NCBI RefSeq assembly: GCF_025245835.1
Contig: NZ_JAOBWS010000006.1
Span: 1 to 64,000, forward strand
DNA length: 64,000 bases
Direction of reading: 5' to 3'
DNA from: Rheinheimera sp. 4Y26
GTDB taxonomy: Bacteria > Pseudomonadota > Gammaproteobacteria > Enterobacterales > Alteromonadaceae
Numbering within the stretch: position 1 is the stretch's first letter; every line of letters starts with the position of its first letter. This document shows positions 34,503 through 40,939 of this stretch, piece by piece. The position numbers and the translations under genes were made by a program. The notes beneath the pieces were generated by a model. It searched no databases, had not been told where the DNA came from, and saw nothing but the letters and a program-made list of their open reading frames with translations.

Positions 34503-35567
34503 CTAAATACCTTCGCCTAAAAATACCCTGCTGTATCTGGGGGTTAAATAAGCCTGCTGCCCTACGGCCAGGCCTAGTTTTTTAAACTGCTCTTTATTCA
34601 GTTCCACATGCACCACCCGATCCGACTGTGCGGTTTGCAGCTCCAGCCGCACAGTGGGGCCAACTACTGTCACCAGCTCCAGTTTTGCGGCGATGCTGTC
34701 ATTGGCGGCCTGATGGGACACGTCAATTTCGTGCGGGCGCACATAAGCAAAACCAGGCAAAGTTACATCATCAGCACTGGCCGGGCTGTCGGCTGCAGTA
34801 GGGTTGATCAGGGTGTCACCCTGACGCACTCTGGCGTGAAACAAATTCACTGTGCCTAAAAATTCGTAGACAAAAGGGTTGGCCGGGTTGTCGTACACTT
34901 CTTCCGGCGTGCCTTGTTGTTCAATACGACCTTTGTTCATCACCACTATACGGTCGGCCACTTCCAGCGCTTCTTCCTGATCGTGGGTCACAAAAACACT
35001 GGTGACATGAATTTCGTCGTGTAAACGGCGTAACCAGCGGCGCAGTTCGGCCCGCACTTTTGCGTCCAGTGCACCAAAAGGTTCATCCAGCAGCAGTACT
35101 TTTGGTTCCACTGCCAATGCCCGTGCTAAGGCAATACGCTGGCGCTGACCACCGGAAAGTTGTGACGGATAACGGTCTGCTGTCCAGTCGAGCTGCACCA
35201 GTTCTAATAAACGATGCACCCGTTTTTTAATTTCGGCCGGGCTTGGTCTTTGTTTGCGGGGTTTTACCGTTAGGCCAAAGGCGACGTTGTCAAACACCGT
35301 CATATTTTTAAACAAAGCGTAATGCTGAAACACAAAACCCACACCACGTTCGCTGACGTGCTGATGGCTGATATCTTCACCATGAAACAGAATGCGGCCG
35401 GCGTCGGCTTGTTCCAGACCTGCGATCAGGCGCAATAAGGTGGTTTTGCCTGAGCCGGAAGGGCCAAGCAAGGCGGTCAGCTCGCCACTTTGAATGGATA
35501 AGTTCACTTTGTCGACGGCAACAAAATCAGCAAAATTTTTCTGAACCTGTTCTATCTGAATACTCAT
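34503..35567 (-). CDS. cysA: Sulfate/thiosulfate ABC transporter ATPase CysA
   Basis: A 354-residue ABC ATPase. Walker A is GPSGSGKTT (35-43), the signature LSGGQ is at 137-141, Walker B with DEP at 157-163 and the switch histidine is H195. The C-terminal 110 residues are the TOBE-type regulatory domain of CysA. It should energise the CysTW permease, but its gene is 15 kb away from sbp-cysTW and on the other strand. CGAGGT lies six bases before the ATG. A 41-codon frame and a MetJ-type box lie upstream. Confidence 0.92.
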   Translation of the reverse strand: MSIQIEQVQKNFADFVAVDKVNLSIQSGELTALLGPSGSGKTTLLRLIAGLEQADAGRILFHGEDISHQHVSERGVGFVFQHYALFKNMTVFDNVAFGLTVKPRKQRPSPAEIKKRVHRLLELVQLDWTADRYPSQLSGGQRQRIALARALAVEPKVLLLDEPFGALDAKVRAELRRWLRRLHDEIHVTSVFVTHDQEEALEVADRIVVMNKGRIEQQGTPEEVYDNPANPFVYEFLGTVNLFHARVRQGDTLINPTAADSPASADDVTLPGFAYVRPHEIDVSHQAANDSIAAKLELVTVVGPTVRLELQTAQSDRVVHVELNKEQFKKLGLAVGQQAYLTPRYSRVFLGEGI

Positions 35568-35640
35568 TATGACCTCGTGCCGGCCTTTGTTGCGCCGTCA
35601 TGCTGTAATTGCTGTGTTGCCTGCCGGCCAGTGACGGACT

Positions 35641-35766
35641 TTATTCGCTTTGGTTCCTGGAGGATGACGGCAGAACAGTGCCAGCCTCACCAAATTCGGC
35701 CTGCATCATGCGAAGCTCAAACTGGTCCAATAAAAAGCGCCACCAGGCTGGAGTTAAAGTTGTCAT
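35641..35766 (-). CDS. Small ORF (41 residues) upstream of cysA
   Basis: A 41-codon frame with a strong GGAG six bases before its ATG, placed between the MetJ-type box and cysA, 73 bases before the cysA start. The N-terminal half looks amphipathic (LTPAWWRFLLDQFELRMMQ); the rest is polar. It is not an OscA/YezD-type sulfur protein as far as I can tell. It could be a small protein produced under sulfur limitation or a leader peptide; nothing in it codes an obvious run of cysteine or methionine beyond two adjacent methionines. Confidence 0.5.
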   Translation of the reverse strand: MTTLTPAWWRFLLDQFELRMMQAEFGEAGTVLPSSSRNQSE

Positions 35767-35780
35767 GGTTATCTCCGTTT

Positions 35781-35796
35781 AGACATCTATATGCCT
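35781..35796 (-). promoter_or_regulatory. MetJ-type tandem box upstream of cysA
   Basis: Two adjacent 8-base units match the met-box consensus AGACGTCT at 7 of 8 (35781-35788) and 5 of 8 (35789-35796). They lie 15 bases upstream of the small ORF start, where an operator overlapping a transcription start would be. Same motif as at sbp and metF in this window. Confidence 0.5.
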
Positions 35797-36057
35797 GAGC
35801 GCATTAAAACAGAGGCTGTTAATAACTTAAAATATTTTTTAGGAGCAAGGTTATAACTAAAAGTGAGTCAGCCAGGGTTAACAGCGGCTCTGAGGATTGG
35901 CCCTGAGGCTGAATCTGAACAGTCACGGCGCTTTGGGAGTTGTTGTGGATGGCAATACAGCTGATCACAGCAGACGAAGCCCCGGAGCTGATGCATCCAA
36001 CAGCAAAGCATGGTCTGGCCGGTACTGCGGATAGAATATGGCAGAAAAAAAGTGCGG
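35797..36057. other. Non-coding gap between the cysA leader and arfB
   Basis: About 260 bases with no gene that I can support. It should hold the promoter for the small ORF and cysA on the minus strand and the 3' end of the arfB transcript. Confidence 0.4.
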
Positions 36058-36477
36058 TTAGTCGAATTTGTTTTTTTGCTGGCGTAGCGACTTGGTGACA
36101 CTGCGCTGTTTTTTACCTTCCAGCCGGCGCTGCTGGCTACCATAAGTAGGTTTGGTTGCGTGGCGTTTTTTCGGTTTAAAACCGGCCGATTTAATCAGTT
36201 CTATCAGTTGCATCAGTGCTGTTTCACGGTTCATCTCCTGGCTGCGGCTTTGCTGGCTTTTAATAACAATTTTGCCGGAGGCGGTAATACGGTGATCGGC
36301 TTTTTGCAGCAGTGCGGATTTATATTCTTCCGGCAAAGACGACTGGCGGATATCAAAAATCAGCTGGATGGCGGTGGACGTTTTATTGACATGCTGACCG
36401 CCGGGCCCGCTGGCGCGAATGGCCTGCCAGTCCAGTTCAGCTTCATCAATACTTATGCCCGCCGTTATGTTGATCAT
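36058..36477 (-). CDS. arfB: Alternative ribosome-rescue factor ArfB (YaeJ)
   Basis: A 139-residue peptidyl-tRNA hydrolase that rescues stalled ribosomes. The catalytic GGQ lies in ASGPGGQHVNKTSTA near residues 22-36; the basic C-terminal tail (KPTYGSQQRR...KSLRQQKNK), which enters the empty mRNA channel, is intact. The start at 36477 follows GGGGA at 8 bases and gives the normal family N-terminus; the longer frame to 36624 overlaps the divergent yjdM and is rejected. Confidence 0.92.
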   Translation of the reverse strand: MINITAGISIDEAELDWQAIRASGPGGQHVNKTSTAIQLIFDIRQSSLPEEYKSALLQKADHRITASGKIVIKSQQSRSQEMNRETALMQLIELIKSAGFKPKKRHATKPTYGSQQRRLEGKKQRSVTKSLRQQKNKFD

Positions 36478-36554
36478 CCACAATCCCCAGCCTGAAAGTC
36501 GGCAAGTGTAACAAAGCCTGTGCAGAAACCGCGGGTAATTTTGCCAAAAAAATG

Positions 36555-36560
36555 TATAAT
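36555..36560 (+). promoter_or_regulatory. Consensus -10 element for yjdM
   Basis: A perfect TATAAT preceded by TG lies 40 bases before the yjdM start. No good -35 match is seen at the expected distance. Confidence 0.45.
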
Positions 36561-36599
36561 GCCGCACTTTTTCTAAGGGTATAAGCCACAGGAGCCACC

Positions 36600-36941
36600 A
36601 TGAGCCAATTACCACCCTGTCCACAATGTAATTCTGTTTATGCTTATGAAGACGGTAACCAGCTGGTATGCCCTGAATGTGGTCATGAATGGCAACCCGG
36701 CGCAGCAGCTGATACAGCTGACAGCGCCAAAGTGGTGCGTGATGCTGCCGGCAATGTATTGCAGGACGGTGATACTGTAACTGTAATCAAAGACTTAAAA
36801 GTAAAAGGTTCGTCGTTGGTGGTCAAAATTGGCACTAAAGTCAAAGCCATCCGGCTGGTGGACGGCGACCATGATATCGATTGTAAAATTGATGGTTTTG
36901 GTGCGATGAAACTCAAATCTGAGTTTGTGAAAAAGGTTTAA
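36600..36941 (+). CDS. yjdM: YjdM/PhnA-family zinc-ribbon protein
   Basis: A 113-residue protein of the PhnA/YjdM family, with the N-terminal zinc ribbon CPQC...CPEC (residues 7-27) and the conserved C-terminal domain [20 protein letters not shown]...[14 protein letters not shown]. Despite the old name, it is not a phosphonoacetate hydrolase; function remains unclear. AGGAG lies seven bases before the ATG; a terminator follows. Confidence 0.92.
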   Translation: MSQLPPCPQCNSVYAYEDGNQLVCPECGHEWQPGAAADTADSAKVVRDAAGNVLQDGDTVTVIKDLKVKGSSLVVKIGTKVKAIRLVDGDHDIDCKIDGFGAMKLKSEFVKKV

Positions 36942-36978
36942 ACCGGGTTTGGCGGTGTTTTCACCGACTGACCAGACA

Positions 36979-37001
36979 AAAGGCGCTTTGATAGCGCCTT
37001 T
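36979..37001 (+). terminator. Rho-independent terminator of yjdM
   Basis: A 9 bp perfect stem (36979-36987 with 36993-37001, AAAGGCGCT/AGCGCCTTT) and 5-base loop, followed by GTTATTT. Confidence 0.85.
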
Positions 37002-37058
37002 GTTATTTCTGCCGCTTTTGTTTTGGCCGGTGGAACTTTGAGCCGATGTCTGTTGCTG

Positions 37059-37289
37059 CTAAAACCGGCGTCTGGTACTAAAAGTGGCGGCGTCAATAAT
37101 GGCCCACAGATGCACTAAAGCGGCAATAATGCCAGGGATGATCAACACCCATAAAAAATAACCCACACCACAAACCACAAAAAACAAAATAGCGGCCATT
37201 AAACGGCCTTGTACCAGCTGGCCTAAGCCCGGAATAAAAAAGCTGCATAAAGCGGCGATTACATTACCGCCTGAACCTTGTTCTGCCAT
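37059..37289 (-). CDS. Small two-helix membrane protein
   Basis: A 76-residue protein with FIPGLGQLVQGRLMAAILFF (residues 18-37) forming a first helix hairpin and a second long hydrophobic segment, ending in a basic TRRRF tail. The PGLGQ motif recalls TM2-type domains. CAGGAG lies eight bases before the ATG at 37289. It stands alone between yjdM and the exbD end; function unknown. Confidence 0.7.
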   Translation of the reverse strand: MAEQGSGGNVIAALCSFFIPGLGQLVQGRLMAAILFFVVCGVGYFLWVLIIPGIIAALVHLWAIIDAATFSTRRRF

Positions 37290-37431
37290 TGTTTGTTCTC
37301 CTGAATGCATCAGCACAAAAATTGAGATTATCGCAATTTATTGATCCACACAGCATAAATCTGTAACAGCCTGTGTAGTTGAATAACGACTGGCAACAGC
37401 CGCACTCAGGCAACAGGAGCAGTCATCGGCA

Positions 37432-37845
37432 TCAGGCGGAGGGGTCGGTCACAAAACCCAGCTTCAGTAAACCGGCATTTTGTACTGCCGCCATGGTTTT
37501 CACTACATGTTCATAGGCTACTGTACGATCACCACGCAGCTGAATATCTGGCTGGGGTGTAGCCCTGGCGGCCTCGGCAAGTTTGACCTCCAGTTCAGTG
37601 CTGCTGACCGGCAGTTCGTTCCAGAATACTTCACCTTTGGCATTCACCGACAAGGTAATGGTGCTGGGTTTGTCCTGCTGCGGGCTGTTGCTGGCGCGCG
37701 GCAGTTCCACCTGCACTGAGTGGGTCAGCACCGGTACTGTGATAATAAAAATAATCAGCAGCACCAGCATCACGTCCACCAAAGGTGTCATGTTAATTTC
37801 GCTGATCACTTCGTCTTGTTGCTCAAAATCGCCGCCAAAAGCCAT
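37432..37845 (-). CDS. exbD: ExbD/TolR-family biopolymer transport protein
   Basis: A 137-residue protein with one N-terminal transmembrane helix carrying the essential aspartate (INMTPLVDVMLVLLIIFI, near residue 24) and a periplasmic domain. With ExbB it forms the proton channel that energises TonB. AAGGAG lies seven bases before the ATG. Last gene of tonB-exbB-exbD; it starts one base after the exbB frame ends. Confidence 0.9.
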   Translation of the reverse strand: MAFGGDFEQQDEVISEINMTPLVDVMLVLLIIFIITVPVLTHSVQVELPRASNSPQQDKPSTITLSVNAKGEVFWNELPVSSTELEVKLAEAARATPQPDIQLRGDRTVAYEHVVKTMAAVQNAGLLKLGFVTDPSA

Positions 37846-37846
37846 C

Positions 37847-38587
37847 TTAAGCTCCTTGTTTTAAAGCACGCACTTGTGCGCTTTGCTGTGACGATTTGGG
37901 CGCTGCGCCTGTTAAAAAATACGCATGCAGCTGAAAAGCAAAACGGTTGAGCTTACTGATAATGCCTGTATTGCCGCGGCTCAGTGCGTTGTAAGCCAGC
38001 ACCGCCGGAATAGCGACCGCCAGACCAAAAGCTGTCATGATCAAAGCTTCACCCACAGGGCCTGCTACTTTGTCGATACTGGCCTGGCCGCTGGCACCAA
38101 TGCCCACCAGCGCATGATAAATGCCCCAGACAGTGCCAAATAAACCGATAAAAGGCGCGGTCGAACCCACGGACGCCAGAATGGCCAGTCCTTTTTGCAT
38201 TTGTTCGGCGCTTTCATCAATAGCGCCTTTTAAGCTGGACGTGAGCCAGTCGGATAATGGCAGTTTGCCGTGTAAATCGTCCTGATGGCTGCTGTGATGA
38301 TCAAAAGCCGCCTGACCTTCGTCAGCCAGATAACGAAAGGGGTTGGCGCGACAACCGCTGCGACTGTTCGCCGAGGCCAGAATATGTTGTCCCTGGGCAA
38401 AACTTTGCGCATGCCAGAAATCGCGGCTGGCCTGCGCCACTTTTTGCAGCTGCCACAAATGCCAGGCACGGATTAAAATGACACACCAGGACGCGATGGA
38501 CATCAGTAATAACATCAGCGCCACCGCTTTGATCACAGCGTCACCCTGGGCCCAGATGCTGGCGATACCATAAGGATTTGGTGCCAT
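37847..38587 (-). CDS. exbB: ExbB/TolQ-family proton channel protein
   Basis: A 246-residue inner-membrane protein with three helices and the MotA/TolQ/ExbB core, GLAILASVGSTAPFIGLFGTVWGI near residues 133-156 and GPVGEALIMTAFGLAVAIPAVLAYN near 176-200. It is the proton-channel partner of ExbD. AAGGAG lies eight bases before the ATG. Middle gene of the tonB operon. Confidence 0.9.
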   Translation of the reverse strand: MAPNPYGIASIWAQGDAVIKAVALMLLLMSIASWCVILIRAWHLWQLQKVAQASRDFWHAQSFAQGQHILASANSRSGCRANPFRYLADEGQAAFDHHSSHQDDLHGKLPLSDWLTSSLKGAIDESAEQMQKGLAILASVGSTAPFIGLFGTVWGIYHALVGIGASGQASIDKVAGPVGEALIMTAFGLAVAIPAVLAYNALSRGNTGIISKLNRFAFQLHAYFLTGAAPKSSQQSAQVRALKQGA

Positions 38588-38647
38588 AGCTTTTCTCCTT
38601 GTTAAAGCAGGGGTTTGCCTGCTGAAATTGTAAAAAATACTGTTAAA

Positions 38648-39331
38648 TCAATTGTTCAATGCAAAATTCATCGGCATTTCATACCAATAATCGATGTTTT
38701 TGCCCTGCTGGGTTGCCGGGGTAAAACGCCAGTGTTTGACGGCCTGCAGGGCCGCCTGATCCAACCGGCTAAAACCGCTGCTTTGCATCACACTGATACT
38801 GCCGACAGTGCCGTCAGCTTTAACCAATAGTTTCAACAGCACTGTGCCTTGTTCTTTTTTCTTACGGGATAAAGTTGGATACACAGGTGCCCGATTTTGG
38901 GAAGCTTTGGCATCGGCTGAAGGTGGTGCTATGGCATTGCTTGCGGGCGTGTTGCTGGCAATTTTTGCTGCAGTGTGATGCACCATAGTGCTGATGGCGC
39001 GCTCAGACGGCGTTGTCGTGTTAACCGGTTTGGCTGGGGTTTTGGCTGCAGTTTTAGTGACAGTTTTTGCCGGTGTTTTAGCTGGAATCTTTTTTGGCGC
39101 AGTTTTAGGCATAGCTTTGGGCTTAGGTTCTGGTGTTGCCTGTTTTGGTTTAACCTGCGCTGCCGGCTTAGCTTGGCTGGCCGGCGGTAACAAAGCGGCC
39201 ACCATCACTGCTGCCGGTTTGGCTGCAGGTGGGGTGGTTTCTGCCTGACTGAACATCACACCCAGGCCAAGCAGATGACCGGCCACCACCAGTGTCATAA
39301 TCAGCAGCTGAGATAAAGATTTTCTGAACAT
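38648..39331 (-). CDS. tonB: TonB energy transducer
   Basis: A 227-residue TonB: an N-terminal membrane helix (residues 8-28), a long Pro/Lys/Ala/Thr-rich periplasmic linker (about 33-145) and the C-terminal TonB domain with VLLKLLVKADGTVGSISV, SSGFSRLDQAAL and VKHWRFTPA. It transmits the proton-motive force to outer-membrane receptors for siderophores and similar ligands. A Fur box lies 42 bases upstream. First gene of the operon. Confidence 0.9.
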   Translation of the reverse strand: MFRKSLSQLLIMTLVVAGHLLGLGVMFSQAETTPPAAKPAAVMVAALLPPASQAKPAAQVKPKQATPEPKPKAMPKTAPKKIPAKTPAKTVTKTAAKTPAKPVNTTTPSERAISTMVHHTAAKIASNTPASNAIAPPSADAKASQNRAPVYPTLSRKKKEQGTVLLKLLVKADGTVGSISVMQSSGFSRLDQAALQAVKHWRFTPATQQGKNIDYWYEMPMNFALNN

Positions 39332-39372
39332 CTGAGTTCCGGCAGAGACTAGCTTACAAACACAAAGCTATA

Positions 39373-39387
39373 TGAGAATGATTCGCA
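39373..39387 (-). promoter_or_regulatory. Fur box upstream of tonB
   Basis: TGAGAATGATTCGCA matches the 7-1-7 Fur pattern (TGATAAT-N-ATTATCA) at 6 of 7 and 5 of 7 positions. It lies 42 bases before the tonB start. Iron-dependent repression of the operon is a safe inference. Confidence 0.75.
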
Positions 39388-39434
39388 TTATTTCATCTTT
39401 GCCTGAGTCTGACCAGTAGGGTGAGGAAAAAAAC

Positions 39435-39448
39435 CGGGGAGTTCCCCG
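39435..39448 (-). terminator. Rho-independent terminator downstream of metF
   Basis: On the minus strand a GC stem (CGGGGA/TCCCCG with minimal loop) is followed by a run of seven T residues. It lies 200 bases past the metF stop and insulates tonB from metF transcription. Confidence 0.75.
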
Positions 39449-39648
39449 TTAATGGCTGCTGTAACATCACAAATTGATGTGCTAAAAAGCGGGCTGGCAG
39501 CTGGCAAGCACCAGTTTTAGCAGCGCTTGTGCAGATGACTGCATTGGTTTGAAATAAAGCAGAGTGTCAGCCGGGATCTGGGCCCTATAACTGCGGCGTC
39601 AGGTTGTTCATTGAGATTACTGCGGCAAAAAATTGGTGAGGTGGCAGC

Positions 39649-40605
39649 TCAGGCCACCTGTTTTTCCGCCAGATGCAGCTCCATGGTGGCTTTTAATAAA
39701 CGGAATAACCGGATAGAAGCGTCAATTTCTTCTTTGCGGTTGGTCAGGCTTTCCACATTTAGCCCCAGCGGTATATCCAGCGCGGCACAATGCAATAAAA
39801 TTTGTTGCAGGTTGTCGCGGCAAATTTTAATAGATTCATTTAACGGGTTGGCAGCATCCAGAATGCGGTATTTGCTGGCCTGTGGCACTGAAATGCCCAG
39901 CCACTGCATAAATTCCAAAGTTTGTTCACCACCACAGGGGGTGAAAGTGAGAATAATACGTTGGGGTGTCAGCTGTTGCTGGCGGCAACTGCGGGCATAA
40001 CTGGTAATCAGGTCGATGGTGGCCTGGGCGTTATACACCGCCTGGGAGATAAAAAACTGACAACCTAAACGGCTTTTTTCAATCAGCCTTTCATGTTCAT
40101 TGCCTTTTTGCGCATGACGCTCAGCAATGGCCACACCACCAAGGAAAAAGTCTGCTTCATGATTCGACAGCTGCTGATAAGCATCACTCAGGCTCAGTTT
40201 AATAGTGCCGTTGGATGAAGGGCTGCCCACCAGCACCAGATTATCCAGCTGATACTGTTGTTTGCTGTCGCTCAGCCACTGGTTAAATTCGGCGGCGTCG
40301 CGCTGCGCCACACTTTTATAGGTGATCACATCCCGTCTGGCCTGTTCACGCAAAATGCAGCTGTACTCACGTGGATCCAAAGTGCTGTGAAAAGCAAAAG
40401 GCCGCTCTGTCGCCACTCTACTGCTTTCATCCTGAATGTCGTACACCACCAGACCGTCGTATTCCACTTCGTTGAGTCTGGCTAACAGTTTTTTGGCGAT
40501 ACGACGGGTTTTGTCATCGGCTGTACCGGCCTTAGGCGGCGTGGTACCAATCAGATAAACACCCTGATTCGGATCGGCAATTTTCTGTTGTAGCGTTAAC
40601 GGCAT
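39649..40605 (-). CDS. metF: Methylenetetrahydrofolate reductase
   Basis: A 318-residue protein with the methylenetetrahydrofolate reductase TIM barrel: an early catalytic-region segment VYLIGTTPPKAGT, VGSPSSNGTIKLSLSDAYQ near 135-153, FFLGGVAIAERH, GCQFFISQAVY near 198-208 and FTPCGGEQTLEFMQWLG. It differs in detail from E. coli MetF (TTPP in place of FFPP), so it may be an alternative class, but the fold and FAD/folate segments fit. It would supply methyl groups for methionine synthesis. AGAGG lies eight bases before the ATG at 40605; a longer frame to 40710 covers the operator and is rejected. A MetJ-type operator supports the assignment. Confidence 0.82.
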   Translation of the reverse strand: MPLTLQQKIADPNQGVYLIGTTPPKAGTADDKTRRIAKKLLARLNEVEYDGLVVYDIQDESSRVATERPFAFHSTLDPREYSCILREQARRDVITYKSVAQRDAAEFNQWLSDSKQQYQLDNLVLVGSPSSNGTIKLSLSDAYQQLSNHEADFFLGGVAIAERHAQKGNEHERLIEKSRLGCQFFISQAVYNAQATIDLITSYARSCRQQQLTPQRIILTFTPCGGEQTLEFMQWLGISVPQASKYRILDAANPLNESIKICRDNLQQILLHCAALDIPLGLNVESLTNRKEEIDASIRLFRLLKATMELHLAEKQVA

Positions 40606-40641
40606 AATAGCAACCTCTAAAGTGAATACGGCTAAGTATAC

Positions 40642-40665
40642 AGATGTTTGGATGGCTGGCCATCT
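40642..40665 (-). promoter_or_regulatory. MetJ operator upstream of metF
   Basis: Three adjacent 8-base units (40642-40649, 40650-40657, 40658-40665) match the met-box consensus AGACGTCT at 6, 5 and 5 of 8 positions in one register. They lie 37 to 60 bases before the metF start. metF is a classical MetJ target in enteric bacteria. Confidence 0.65.
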
Positions 40666-40673
40666 ACGTTTGA

Positions 40674-40939
40674 ATGAATTTTTTCGATGACGCAGATGAA
40701 AAAGATTCAAGTTGGCGGGATTTTGTGTCGCTACTGCAGGCAGAGCTGCAATAACAAATGCAGGGAAAGCTGAGTTGTTACAGTGCTAATGTGCTGTGAA
40801 CAATGGGAAAATGCACCACGATGCGGGTGTTTGGGCGCAATAAAGATCTGTAAAGCGGGCTGACATTTCAGTTGTGTTGACATAAATTTGTCATCTAACT
40901 GGCATACCTTGTCGGTTCCCGGATCCCAGGTGGTTGGTT
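40674..40939. other. Divergent promoter region, metF and GGDEF/EAL gene
   Basis: About 265 non-coding bases. A perfect TTGACA at 40877-40882 lies 57 bases before the GGDEF/EAL start, with only a weak -10 (TGGCAT at 40900-40905) at 17-base spacing; a small palindrome TGACA/TGTCA overlaps it. No gene seen. Confidence 0.4.
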
